Notes under the pieces: model-generated
Told to the model about the DNA's origin: nothing
The model's input: only the letters and a program-made list of their open reading frames with translations
The model's database searches: none
Program-made: the position numbers and the translations under genes
In this document: piece after piece, positions 1 through 7,297 of the stretch
How the letters are laid out: the number at the start of each line of letters is the position of its first letter
Position numbering within the stretch: position 1 is the first letter of the stretch
DNA from: Corallincola platygyrae
GTDB lineage: Bacteria > Pseudomonadota > Gammaproteobacteria > Enterobacterales > Neiellaceae
NCBI RefSeq assembly: GCF_039544265.1
Contig: NZ_BAABLI010000017.1
Location: forward strand, 1-64,000
Reading direction: 5' to 3'
DNA: 64,000 nucleotides

Positions 1-48
1 AGCTTAAATTACATGAGTCCAATCGAATACGAAGCAGTGACGCGGTAG
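1..48 (+). pseudogene. 3' end of an IS3-family transposase (OrfB C-terminus, cut by window edge)
   Basis: Frame 1 reads SLNYMSPIEYEAVTR and then a TAG stop at 46-48. The LNYMSPIEYE signature matches the extreme C-terminus of IS3-family OrfB transposases, which commonly end in L-x-x-x-SP-x-EYE/F. The rest of the element lies to the left of the window, so it cannot be judged whether the transposase is intact. The call is supported by the terminal-repeat-like sequence immediately downstream. The tract is short, so confidence is moderate. Confidence 0.6.
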
Positions 49-54
49 ATGAGA

Positions 55-83
55 AGGGTGTCTATTTTATCGGGTGAACATCA
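55..83 (+). mobile_element. Probable right terminal inverted repeat of the IS3-family element
   Basis: The sequence after the transposase stop reads GGTGTCTATTTTATCGGG and ends TGAACATCA. IS3-family right ends usually contain GTGTC(C/T)A and finish in TCA, and on the opposite strand this reads TGATGTTCACCC, like the IS3-group left end. The left repeat is outside the window, so the repeat pair and the target duplication cannot be checked. Confidence 0.5.
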
Positions 84-163
84 ACTTAAAACAGTTTGCT
101 GTTTCGCTTACGCTCACAATTTTAGCAAACTGTTATTAAGCCCCTTAGTGTGGGCGTTAGGTG
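84..163 (+). other. attC site 1, left end apparently removed by the IS insertion
   Basis: The body of a Vibrio/Alteromonas-type attC is visible: ACAGTTTGCT and AGCAAACTGT pair as the long imperfect stem, followed by TTATTAAGCCCCTTAGTG and the right core GGGCGTTAGG. The left core (RYYYAAC) that should precede ACTTAAAACAG is replaced by the IS end. The gene at 166 starts 3 nt after the site, as expected for a cassette. Confidence 0.7.
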
Positions 164-165
164 CC

Positions 166-621
166 ATGAGAATTCTTCTTCGTTTTGTTTGCGTCATTGC
201 TCTCTCAATAGTCATTTATATTGAGATGTTCGCGATTGATAGTAGGTTAGAAGGAACATGGGAGCTGACCGTTTACAACCTAAGCAAAGTGCGCATTGCA
301 ACATTAGTAATCGAATTTACGAATGATGATACAGAAGAGCTTTGTTCAGTGGTTGGAGATTGGAAAAAAATTGAGGTCATATCCTATTCACCTACCAAAA
401 ACAGCTTTTTCCCCGATGTTGATTTAGGAATTCTTTACCAAGAGTTGTCCTATCGAATTGAATCTGAAAATTTATCAATTGGGATGAATAGTATTTGCGA
501 CTATGGGAAATACTTGAAAGGCAGTTTGAATGATTCAGAAGTGGTTGGCTCTTACGATGAGTGGGGGTGGGAGCAGAGAAAGAGCCTGGGTACTTTTAAA
601 ATTAAGCGTCTTGGCACCTAA
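166..621 (+). CDS. Cassette-encoded exported or membrane-anchored protein of unknown function
   Basis: This encodes 151 aa. The start at 166 is chosen because it directly follows attC1. The longer frame from position 49 would read through the IS end and the attC site. The N-terminus has MRILLRF followed by a hydrophobic stretch, which is a signal peptide or membrane anchor. The mature part opens with RLEGTWELTV, resembling the first strand of small lipocalin-like or beta-barrel proteins. It contains two cysteines and several W/Y residues. The stop overlaps the next attC. Similar small proteins are common in chromosomal integron cassettes. I recognise no function. Confidence 0.75.
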   Translation: MRILLRFVCVIALSIVIYIEMFAIDSRLEGTWELTVYNLSKVRIATLVIEFTNDDTEELCSVVGDWKKIEVISYSPTKNSFFPDVDLGILYQELSYRIESENLSIGMNSICDYGKYLKGSLNDSEVVGSYDEWGWEQRKSLGTFKIKRLGT

Positions 622-714
622 CAAACCAATTCACAAGGACGTCTTTTCGCTGGCTGACGTCGCTATGCTCCTAAGTATAGCCAGCTCAATCCGCCCATGA
701 TTGGGGCGTTAGCC
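617..714 (+). other. attC site 2
   Basis: Left core CCTAACAAACCAATT pairs imperfectly with the right end ATTGGGGCGTTAG. The imperfect palindromic interior (TGGCTGACG and AGTATAGCCAGC) gives the folded-strand structure recognised by integron integrases. It overlaps the stop of the preceding gene and ends 14 bp before the next start. It is the best-preserved complete attC in the window. Confidence 0.85.
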
Positions 715-727
715 ACCAAAGAGAAAT

Positions 728-1180
728 ATGAACGAAATACTAGTATTCCTGAACGAAAGTCCGCTGGTCTTTGTGGTTGTAGTAGTTTTTATAGGTCTGT
801 TTAATCTGTCTCTCTTTTACCTGTTCGGTAAAAAAGCGGAAAGAATGTTCCAAAGCGTCGACCTGTCTAACCCAAAGTTCAGAGAGAAAGGTGCCTCTGG
901 GTACTCCACTAAATCTGCTTTAACCAGGTTGGGCGGGGCTCGAAAGGTCCTGGATGTAATCGTTACTGACACCGAACTGTGTATTAAGGGGATCTTTCCG
1001 CCGTTCACGTACATTGGAACCAAATATGACTTAACCCATCGAGTTCCATTGTCCTGCATTAAGTCAGTGGCCAAGGCTGGCTCTTCCACCGAAATCGTTT
1101 TTGCTGGTGAAAGCGGCGATCGTAAAATTCGCTTGCAACTGAACAATTCCGCACAGTTTATTCGCGCGGTTGGTGGCTAA
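728..1180 (+). CDS. Cassette-encoded membrane protein, one TM segment plus PH-like domain
   Basis: This encodes 150 aa. The ATG at 728 is preceded by AAGAGAAAT just after attC2. Residues about 12-34 form one very hydrophobic helix (LVFVVVVVFIGLFNLSLFYLF). The remaining C-terminal part is soluble. From about residue 75 the alternating pattern VIVTDTELCIKGIF, VPLSCIKSV and GDRKIRLQL looks like a small pleckstrin-homology-like beta fold. That is inferred from the strand pattern and not proven. No enzymatic motif is visible. The stop lies inside attC3, as is usual for cassettes. Confidence 0.75.
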   Translation: MNEILVFLNESPLVFVVVVVFIGLFNLSLFYLFGKKAERMFQSVDLSNPKFREKGASGYSTKSALTRLGGARKVLDVIVTDTELCIKGIFPPFTYIGTKYDLTHRVPLSCIKSVAKAGSSTEIVFAGESGDRKIRLQLNNSAQFIRAVGG

Positions 1181-1275
1181 CAATGCAAGTCACTAACTCG
1201 TCGCTACGCTCCTCGGGGACAACGAACACGACGCGGCGAGCCGCTGTCCGTTGCCCGTGCTTGCGGCGTTGTATG
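1177..1275 (+). other. attC site 3
   Basis: The left arm GCTAACAATGCAAG pairs with the right arm CTTGCGGCGTTGT through AAC/GTT and GCAAG/CTTGC. The interior has complementary blocks (GGGGACAACG and CGTTGCCC-like; CGACGCGGCGAGCCG). It follows the stop of the 728 gene and precedes the 1290 start. Its core resembles attC4, so the two cassettes may share an origin. Confidence 0.75.
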
Positions 1276-1289
1276 CAAGGAGAGTATTT

Positions 1290-1712
1290 ATGACACCAAC
1301 AGGAATACTGGTATCCCTTCTTACCTCAGTACTTGGTGGAATCGTAGTGTTCTACTTCATTCGCTACAGAGACTCACAAATACTAAGGAAGATTGATGCT
1401 ATAAACTCAGAGGAAGAGTTCGTTGAGAAACTGAGCAAAGGTAGTACGAAACTACTTCGTTCAACCTTCGCGACAATATTGATATCAATGGCAATGGGGT
1501 TTGCCGCTGCCACAATCATTCTCACCTTTCTCACTTACTCGACTCCTCTGCAGTTGCTCAAGTACGGTTATGGAGTAGGGGCATGGCTTACATTTGTGGC
1601 TTCCGGCCTCTGCTTCTTGCACACCCGTGCCATTATTCGCTCCGCAGATATGAAGAGCACGAGAACACAGTTCCAGGCTCAAAGAGAGAAATTGGAAAAG
1701 AAACTTAGTTAG
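1290..1712 (+). CDS. Cassette-encoded integral membrane protein of unknown function
   Basis: This encodes 140 aa. The ATG at 1290 has an AAGGAGAG ribosome-binding site 6-7 nt upstream. A GTG at 1251 in the same frame lies inside attC3 and is rejected. Three membrane segments are visible: residues about 4-24, 59-81 and 93-112. Between the first and second is a charged linker (RKIDAINSEEEFVEKLSKGS). The C-terminus (about 115-140) is a basic amphipathic helix, FQAQREKLEKKLS. No recognised domain. Confidence 0.75.
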   Translation: MTPTGILVSLLTSVLGGIVVFYFIRYRDSQILRKIDAINSEEEFVEKLSKGSTKLLRSTFATILISMAMGFAAATIILTFLTYSTPLQLLKYGYGVGAWLTFVASGLCFLHTRAIIRSADMKSTRTQFQAQREKLEKKLS

Positions 1713-1816
1713 CATATAACAATCAAAGTCACTAACTCGCCGCTTCTCTCCTCCCGGGGACGTCTAACACGACGCAGTGAGCCTCTGGAGTATGCCCATG
1801 CTTGCGGCGGTAGAAA
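1713..1816 (+). other. attC site 4, partly decayed
   Basis: ATAACAATCAAAGTCACTAACTCG begins like attC3, and the right end ATGCTTGCGGCGGTAG matches its CTTGCGGCGTT with a changed final core (GGTAG for GTTRRRY). The interior GGGGACGTCTAACACGACGC also parallels attC3. It is either a divergent attC or one damaged in the right core. Confidence 0.55.
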
Positions 1817-1819
1817 TCG

Positions 1820-2176
1820 ATGGAAATATTGAGCGTTAACGAAGTTATTGAAAACCTGAACAAGTATGCAGGGAAAAATGTTTACCTTTATGGACTTCTT
1901 GTTTGGGAGTTCGAGAATGAGTGCATTAGCCATCTCCCCGCAGGAGAAAGAAAAGATGGCTTCAATCAAAGCAGTATTTGGCTTAGCTGCAGCCCGCTGC
2001 TTAAATTTGAAACTAGGGCAATGAAAAAGCTCGGGCACAAACCTGTTTTAGTTGAAGGTTTAGTACTAGCACCAGACCCAGAACTTGGTGGCTGCGGACA
2101 TCTCTCTCACTGGCCAGCAGAAATAGTTGCTACAGACATTGAACGATATAAAGTTCAATGGGCCAGCAAGGTCTAA
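1820..2176 (+). CDS. Cassette-encoded small soluble protein of unknown function
   Basis: This encodes 118 aa, with ATG at 1820 directly after attC4. The start has MEILSVNEVIENLNKYAGKN and then strand-like VYLYGLLVWE. Further on come SIWLSCSP, PVLVEGLVL and the loop PDPELGGCGHLSHWPAEI. The pattern of short strands around a Gly-rich turn suggests an OB-like beta barrel, but this is inference. I recall proteins of this type as hypothetical cassette products. No signal peptide or membrane segment. The stop overlaps the putative attC5. Confidence 0.75.
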   Translation: MEILSVNEVIENLNKYAGKNVYLYGLLVWEFENECISHLPAGERKDGFNQSSIWLSCSPLLKFETRAMKKLGHKPVLVEGLVLAPDPELGGCGHLSHWPAEIVATDIERYKVQWASKV

Positions 2177-2259
2177 CGAAGCGGAACAAACAACAACGCA
2201 GCCAACGTCTGTTGAAACTCGCGAGGCGGCAGAGCCTTTATACTTGCCAATTGTTAAGG
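2173..2259 (+). other. Possible degenerate attC site 5
   Basis: Located between two cassette-like genes, it begins GTCTAACGAAGCGG and ends TTGCCAATTGTTAAGG, giving the AAC/GTT core pair at the expected distance of about 85 nt. The arms pair poorly, so it is either decayed or a chance resemblance. Confidence 0.35.
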
Positions 2260-2279
2260 CGGTCCATTTACCTGAAAAC

Positions 2280-2702
2280 ATGCATAAAAAACTCATCTCC
2301 TCATTTTGTATACTGCACGTTGTGCTCGGCTGTTCAACCTTGCCAGATGAGCCATGGGAAGATACATACTTTGCATCTAGCGACATGGACGGACATCACA
2401 ACCTTAGCTGTCCCAACGAAGTAGCCATAGAATTATCCCGGGAAGCCATACAAATGGAATTTCCTGAGTACTATTCAGATTTTTTGAAAAAAGGCTTTTC
2501 CCTTTATTCTCCAATCTACGGTGAATATAGAGGAAAGAAAATGTGGCGCTACACCTACAAGAGCATTCTTGGCTTCAAGAAGATTTCGCACCAAGAGTAC
2601 GGTGGTAGTCACTATGAAAGAAGCCTTGAGGTATCTGTCTCAGAGCAATGCGAGGTTTTAGGGGTCGACTATTTCAAAGGTAAACTCCAGTACATTTACT
2701 AG
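2280..2702 (+). CDS. Putative small lipoprotein of unknown function
   Basis: This encodes 140 aa from the ATG at 2280. An in-frame upstream start at 2127 would overlap the previous gene and the attC, so it is not used. The N-terminus MHKKLISSFCILHVVLGCS has a basic n-region, a hydrophobic core and a lipobox-like VLGC with Cys18. The mature part is acidic and aromatic, with motifs MEFPEYYSDFLKKGFSLYSP and KKMWRYTYKSIL. Two cysteines (LSCPNE, SEQCEV) could form a disulfide. No recognised domain. Confidence 0.65.
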   Translation: MHKKLISSFCILHVVLGCSTLPDEPWEDTYFASSDMDGHHNLSCPNEVAIELSREAIQMEFPEYYSDFLKKGFSLYSPIYGEYRGKKMWRYTYKSILGFKKISHQEYGGSHYERSLEVSVSEQCEVLGVDYFKGKLQYIY

Positions 2703-2821
2703 GTAAGCGTAGCAGGGCAAATCACAACTACTTTGCAGCCCTCTGAGCTTAGATAGGAACCACATTAGAGCGAAGTCGCAATCGTCGAACGATAAGACGG
2801 CGTTTGGTAAGGAAACGAATA

Positions 2822-3571
2822 ATGAGCGATGAACAGAATAAAATGGAATGTAGTACTCATGGTAAAAACTCTACAACATTCATTTGTCATCACCTGAGTG
2901 AGGGAGAAAACTTAGGGTTTCATATGGGGTTTGACCCGGACGATCCAGATGCACTTTATCCCGACGCTTGGTGCGATAAGTGCGACGAGGTTCTTGAAAA
3001 AGAGGGGGAGTGGAATGATGTGTCCGAAGCCTTTGCAAATATTAAAATGGTTTGCTCTGGCTGCTATCAAGAGATCAGAGAGAGAAACTGGTCACAAGAC
3101 AATGAGGCTTTAACAGATCTAATAGTATCGAGCTTTGAATACCTTCAGGAGGTTCAAGAGTCTTTCATGAAAACCTACGGTATTGGCAATTATGAAAGAT
3201 GGGACTGGTATCAAGAAACGGGAAAATTGGTCTTCTCTCAGGATGGAGAGCCCGTAGTGGAATGCGATGTTGATTTCGTGGGTACAGTTTCTACTCGCTC
3301 AGATACTTGGATGTGGGCCTGGGCAAACGATTCTCTGACCGATGTTATTAAAACGCGATCCAAGAGTGTTCGAGAGCTAGGTGAAGAGAGCAACTATCTG
3401 AAGCTCGCGTGTGCGCTTTGGCCAGCTGATGAAGTGGATGGCTGGGAAATGGCAGGTATTATGGCAAAATTAACCAATGCTATTGGTGCCTATCGCACGC
3501 CAGGTGAGAATGGATTTTCATATATGGTTGTTTCCAAAGCCAGGTGGGTCAAACCAAAAAAAGAGCGCTAG
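2822..3571 (+). CDS. Cysteine-rich, probably zinc-binding protein of unknown function
   Basis: This encodes 249 aa. The ATG at 2822 has a TAAGGA site 8 nt upstream. A TTG at 2804 in the same frame has no such site. The N-terminal third carries paired cysteines and histidines: MECSTHG, FICHHL, WCDKCDE and CSGCYQE. That spacing suits one or two zinc ribbons (inference). The central part is rich in W and acidic residues (NYERWDWYQETGKL, TWMWAWAND), and the C-terminal domain begins near LGEESNYLKLAC. The gene is the last of the cassette-like run. No convincing attC flanks it. Confidence 0.7.
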   Translation: MSDEQNKMECSTHGKNSTTFICHHLSEGENLGFHMGFDPDDPDALYPDAWCDKCDEVLEKEGEWNDVSEAFANIKMVCSGCYQEIRERNWSQDNEALTDLIVSSFEYLQEVQESFMKTYGIGNYERWDWYQETGKLVFSQDGEPVVECDVDFVGTVSTRSDTWMWAWANDSLTDVIKTRSKSVRELGEESNYLKLACALWPADEVDGWEMAGIMAKLTNAIGAYRTPGENGFSYMVVSKARWVKPKKER

Positions 3572-3923
3572 ATAAAGGCCTTATCTGGTAAACAAATGAC
3601 CCGAGGCACTTATTAAGTCGGTAAATATCTGGGCGTCCACAACTACTTTCAAAGCCATCACTCCTAAACAGAGGAGCTTAACTCAACTTCATAAAGTTTG
3701 ACTAAAACAGTATTTCCATATGTTTTGTCGGGGTATATTCACTCTTATCGCCGAAAGGAAGTGGCGCTCTTCTGGTTACTCTCTTTTCCCTTCCAATTCG
3801 GGAACCTTTTCAAATCTTGTGGTGCTTTTGCAGGCTAGCATTCAATAAGTCACATCTACTTTTTGAAGCCGCTGCTACAGCACAACCTGGACGATTTATA
3901 TCAACACAAGGGAAGTAGTAAAG
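3572..3923. other. Gene-free stretch at the right edge of the cassette region
   Basis: 352 bp without a plausible gene. It holds an imperfect palindrome right after the stop (AGATAAAGGCCTTATCT, 3570-3586). At 3638-3649 it has a 12-mer CACAACTACTTT, which also occurs at 2723-2734 downstream of the previous gene. No good attC, tRNA or terminator was seen. A promoter for the 3924 gene should be here, but no convincing -35/-10 pair is visible. Confidence 0.5.
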
Positions 3924-4151
3924 ATGAGTATCGTTTTGAAAATTGTAGGTGCATTGCTGGTGGTATTTGGTTTGGTTGATATTATCGGTAGCTTTGCAGG
4001 CTTTGACCTTTGGGGTGAGTTCATTGGCGTTCAACTGCCAGACTTACTCTGGAAGTACTCAGCCTATCTTGAGATCGCACTGGGCTACTTTATGTTTAAA
4101 CTGTCAGGTGGCACCAGCACGCAGGAAGAGGCTGAAGCTGAAAGCGCTTAA
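3924..4151 (+). CDS. Small integral membrane protein of unknown function
   Basis: This encodes 75 aa. The ATG at 3924 has an AAGGGAAG site upstream. Residues about 5-30 (VLKIVGALLVVFGLVDIIGSF) and about 47-60 (SAYLEIALGYFMF) are hydrophobic, giving two membrane segments and a C-terminal acidic tail rich in E and A (STQEEAEAESA). I infer a chromosomal gene, not a cassette, because no attC surrounds it. Function not recognised. Confidence 0.75.
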   Translation: MSIVLKIVGALLVVFGLVDIIGSFAGFDLWGEFIGVQLPDLLWKYSAYLEIALGYFMFKLSGGTSTQEEAEAESA

Positions 4152-4166
4152 CCTGCCCATGCAAAT

Positions 4167-4198
4167 CCCAAACAGCCCTTTTCTCTGGGCTGTTTGGG
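4167..4198 (+). other. 12-bp perfect inverted repeat (hairpin) without a U-tract
   Basis: CCCAAACAGCCC (4167-4178) and GGGCTGTTTGGG (4187-4198) are separated by 8 nt. The stem could end the 3924 transcript, but no T-run follows on either strand. It lies 26 nt before the probable start of the hydrolase gene, so it may instead act as a 5' leader structure. Confidence 0.6.
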
Positions 4199-4223
4199 GC
4201 TTAGAAATCCAAGGATAGCCACT

Positions 4224-4877
4224 ATCAAATTTATACTTTTTCTCTGTACTCTCTTTTCGTTCTCCTCCATCGCAGGCGAAGTGTTCGATAGTTTCCCCGA
4301 GCAGATTAATGAAAACGGAAAATATGTTTTCTATTCCCATGGTTTTATTGTTGAAGGGACAAACCCCACTCCCGTACATGACAGATGGGGCGTGTATGAC
4401 TTTCCGGCCATTAAAGCCGCACTGGCTGACAGTGACTATCATCTGATTGCCTATCACCGTCCGAAAGGAACCGATCCCTTTGCGCATGCTCAGCGGTTGG
4501 CAAATGACGTCGGACGGCTTCTGAAAAGCGGTGTGCCTGCTAACCAGATCACGATTATGGGGTTCTCTCGCGGCGCTTTTATTACTGCACTAACCTCCCA
4601 CAATCTGGAACAAACTCCGGTCAACACCATTCTGTTAGCTGGCTGTGGTCGTATTATTTCCAGCAAGTATGCTGACATAAAAATGAATGGTGCCTTTTTG
4701 TCTGTCTACGAGACATCGGATGGTGCCGGTAGTTGTGACAAACTGCGTAACCGAAGCTCGCGTATTACCTCTTTCGATGAATGGTCGATCTCTACCGGCA
4801 AAGAGCATGGTGCGTTTTATCGGCCAATTCCTGAATGGGTTGGACCGGTGAAGCAATGGATAAAAGAAAAGAGTTGA
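4224..4877 (+). CDS. Exported alpha/beta hydrolase (serine hydrolase fold)
   Basis: This encodes 217 aa, probably periplasmic. The frame has no ATG or GTG near its 5' end. The best start is the ATC at 4224: an AAGGA box sits at the normal distance, and the product then opens with a textbook signal peptide, (M)KFILFLCTLFSFSSIAG. A TTG at 4194 is the alternative but falls in the hairpin with no clear ribosome-binding site. The nucleophile elbow is GFSRG, preceded by ITIM, and YSHGFIVEG resembles the oxyanion HG motif. A histidine for the triad may be GKEHGAF near the C-terminus. The stop overlaps the next start (TGATG). Substrate unknown. Confidence 0.75.
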   Translation: MKFILFLCTLFSFSSIAGEVFDSFPEQINENGKYVFYSHGFIVEGTNPTPVHDRWGVYDFPAIKAALADSDYHLIAYHRPKGTDPFAHAQRLANDVGRLLKSGVPANQITIMGFSRGAFITALTSHNLEQTPVNTILLAGCGRIISSKYADIKMNGAFLSVYETSDGAGSCDKLRNRSSRITSFDEWSISTGKEHGAFYRPIPEWVGPVKQWIKEKS

Positions 4878-5311
4878 TGAGTATGGAGATCTCCGCAGAG
4901 CTATCCCCTGCAAACACAGAAATTGAGATTATCTGCAAAGGACTTACCCGCTTTAACCAAGAGGCCTGCTCTGAGGACAAACATAGCAAAACAAGCATTG
5001 ATTTGGCGGTATTTGTACGCAGTGAAGAGGGCGAGGTGATCGGCGGCCTGACGGCATCTTGCAGTTGTGGCAACCTGCGTCTAGAGGAGATGTGGTTACC
5101 CGAACACGCGCGCGGCAATGGCATCGGTAAGCGGGTTCTGACAAAGGCGGAACAGTTGGCTGTTGAGAATGGCTGTGTTCAATCTGTGGTTTCAACCACC
5201 AGCTTTCAGGCGCGTCCCTTTTATGAAGCCAATGGTTATCAACTGGTAGGCACTATCGATGATCTGCCCGTCGGCCACGCCACTTTCTTTTTGGTCAAAC
5301 GGCTCGACTAA
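4877..5311 (+). CDS. GNAT-family N-acetyltransferase
   Basis: This encodes 144 aa. The ATG at 4877 overlaps the stop of the hydrolase (TGATG), implying translational coupling. The upstream in-frame start at 4835 lies inside that gene. The acetyl-CoA loop is seen as LPEHARGNGIGKRVLTKAE (the R/Q-x-x-G-x-G/A signature), followed by the C-terminal signature ARPFYEANGYQLVG. Preceding strands are LAVFVRSEEGEVIGGLTA and LRLEEMWL. This resembles small-molecule or protein-N-terminal acetyltransferases. The acceptor cannot be told from sequence. Confidence 0.85.
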   Translation: MSMEISAELSPANTEIEIICKGLTRFNQEACSEDKHSKTSIDLAVFVRSEEGEVIGGLTASCSCGNLRLEEMWLPEHARGNGIGKRVLTKAEQLAVENGCVQSVVSTTSFQARPFYEANGYQLVGTIDDLPVGHATFFLVKRLD

Positions 5312-5343
5312 TCCAAAACAGCTCGGGACTATACATCCAACAA

Positions 5344-5380
5344 AAAAGCCACTGGCTCATCCAGTGGCTTTTGCATTTTT
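5344..5380. terminator. Bidirectional intrinsic terminator
   Basis: AAAAGCCACTGG and CCAGTGGCTTTT pair around a 5-nt loop. T-rich tracts flank it on both strands, so it can serve the plus-strand GNAT gene and the converging minus-strand phosphorylase. Confidence 0.85.
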
Positions 5381-5398
5381 AGCGTTTCTCTTTCGAGA

Positions 5399-7123
5399 TT
5401 ATTTCGCGATGATCCACGCACACTGATATGGCGTCAGTTCGAAGGTATCCAACGAGATCTCCTGCTCAGAGAGCAAATCCAAACAAGGGCCTCCGGTAAA
5501 GTATTCCGGTACCTTTTCGATGGTATGTACCTCGTGTGGATAGGCCGTGAGGTTATGCAGACAGAGGATCATCCCCGTCTCCTCATCACCACGAACAATG
5601 GCGAACAAAGTATCCGACAACGCCAGCACCTGTTGGGGTGCTTCCGGGTGGAATGCCGGTTGTTTGCGGCGCTTCTGGATCACCTTGGTAAGCAACTCAA
5701 ATACCCGGTTCTGGTTGGTGGCCGGGTCATCGAGCAAACTCTCCAGCTCTTCATACTGCCAGGTATGGCGGTTGATGGAGCGGGTACGGCCGGTCAGCTC
5801 GACCTGCTCCAGATCGTTTGGTGTTGCGGTCAGGGTATGGATGTAGGTCGCCGGGATCCCCTGCAGTGACAGCATAATGGTTTGTGAGCAGAGGAAGCGC
5901 GGGATCTGGAAGGTATCCGGGCCATTACGTGTGCCCTGCAACGCCTCAAACAGTGAGATGTTCAGCTCGTACGGGCTCTTGGTGCCATCACCATTGGCCT
6001 TCATGCTAACGAAACCACCAAACTGGTGGACCGATTCGATCAAGTCGTTGATCTCATGCTTAGGGATGATGCCTTCAACAGCACGCACACCAATACCGTC
6101 ATGGGAGGCGGTAAAGTTCAGGAAGGTGCAGCCTTTCGGGAAAGGAGGCAGCGAGCGAGCCCAGCGGGTCAGGTAGCTGGCGTTACCACGGTTCAGACCA
6201 TGCAGGATCAACGGTGGCAACGCGAAGTTATAAACCATCTGCGCTTCGTCACCCAAACCAAAATAACTGATGTTCTCTTCGTGGGGTACGTTGGTTTCGG
6301 TGATCAGCACCAGTCCGGGATCGAGCCAGGTGAAAATATCCCGCATCATTTTCACCACTTCATGGGTTTCCCCAAGGTGAATACAGTTGGTGCCCAACTC
6401 TTTCCAAAGAAATGCCACGGCGTCGAGACGGATATATCTGGCACCACGCACTATGTATTCGAGCAGAATGTCGATCATCTCGATCAGTACGTCGGGATTG
6501 GCAAAGTTCAGGTCGATCTGGTCATCACTGAACGTGGCCCATACATGTTTCACCCCTTCTCGGGTGTATACATCCACAATCAGTGGGCTGGTTCTGGGTC
6601 GCACCACGGCGCTGTAATCAGCCGCAGGGTCTGATTCAACAAAGAAGTCTTTGCCTTCCCCTTCGCCGTTAATAAAGTCGATAAACCAGAGACTTTGGCG
6701 AGAGGTGTGGTTACACACCAGGTCGGCCATCAGGTCAAAATTGCCAGCAATGTCACCCACGTCCTTCCAGTCACCCAACTTGTAGTTGACTGCGCGGTAA
6801 TCGATCACCGAAAAACCATCGTCTGAGCTATAGGGGAAAAAGGGCAGAATGTGGACGGCAGAAAAAGTTTCAGATAATCGCTTATTTAAAAACTGCGATA
6901 GCACCTGCAGTGGTGGCTTGGGTTCACTGACCAGGCTATTGCCGTAGGTGATAAGAATAATATCGGACTGATCCCAACTGCTGGCATCCAGTCCTTTATA
7001 TTGCTTTGCTCTCGCTTCGATAACGTTAAGCAGCTTTGGCAAGCTGGCTTGATCGCCATAAATTCGCGTTAAACGTTGAGCCAGAGTCTGTGACAACTCA
7101 CCCGTCGGCCGTGGTTCAAGCAT
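5399..7123 (-). CDS. GH13_18 sugar phosphorylase (sucrose/glucosylglycerate phosphorylase type)
   Basis: This encodes 574 aa, a cytoplasmic alpha-amylase-superfamily enzyme that splits an alpha-glucoside with phosphate to give alpha-glucose-1-phosphate. Motifs seen: LVCNHTS (about 135-141), the nucleophile Asp234 in RLDAVAFLWKE, the acid/base Glu276 in LITETNVPHEEN, and the third Asp342 in TASHDGIGVR. The RLDAVAFLWKELGTNCIHL stretch looks more like glucosylglycerate or sucrose-6-phosphate phosphorylases than classical sucrose phosphorylase, but substrate is not settled. The ATG has a GGGAGG site 7 nt upstream. It is transcribed divergently from galU, which would use its product. Confidence 0.88.
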   Translation of the reverse strand: MLEPRPTGELSQTLAQRLTRIYGDQASLPKLLNVIEARAKQYKGLDASSWDQSDIILITYGNSLVSEPKPPLQVLSQFLNKRLSETFSAVHILPFFPYSSDDGFSVIDYRAVNYKLGDWKDVGDIAGNFDLMADLVCNHTSRQSLWFIDFINGEGEGKDFFVESDPAADYSAVVRPRTSPLIVDVYTREGVKHVWATFSDDQIDLNFANPDVLIEMIDILLEYIVRGARYIRLDAVAFLWKELGTNCIHLGETHEVVKMMRDIFTWLDPGLVLITETNVPHEENISYFGLGDEAQMVYNFALPPLILHGLNRGNASYLTRWARSLPPFPKGCTFLNFTASHDGIGVRAVEGIIPKHEINDLIESVHQFGGFVSMKANGDGTKSPYELNISLFEALQGTRNGPDTFQIPRFLCSQTIMLSLQGIPATYIHTLTATPNDLEQVELTGRTRSINRHTWQYEELESLLDDPATNQNRVFELLTKVIQKRRKQPAFHPEAPQQVLALSDTLFAIVRGDEETGMILCLHNLTAYPHEVHTIEKVPEYFTGGPCLDLLSEQEISLDTFELTPYQCAWIIAK

Positions 7124-7297
7124 TCGCTTACCTCCCGATGCATCATTTTAGTGCATAAAGCGCATTTTGGGATGGCGTGTTGGTGCAACAGCCATCTCTT
7201 ATTTTCCGTACATTAGGCCAAAAGAGATAATTCCCTCTTTCGACAAAACACAGCAATGACAAAGCATTCGCTGTGCCAATCATAGTTTTTTTTCAAC

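Noticed and set aside
2703..2821. Possible attC between the 2280 and 2822 genes (GACGGCGTTTGGT end)
   Set aside because: The right end resembles a core, but no complementary left arm (AAC) exists near the preceding stop, so it is not supported as a recombination site.
6026..6634. 202-aa plus-strand reading frame
   Set aside because: Antisense to the well-supported GH13_18 phosphorylase with all catalytic residues; no independent signals.
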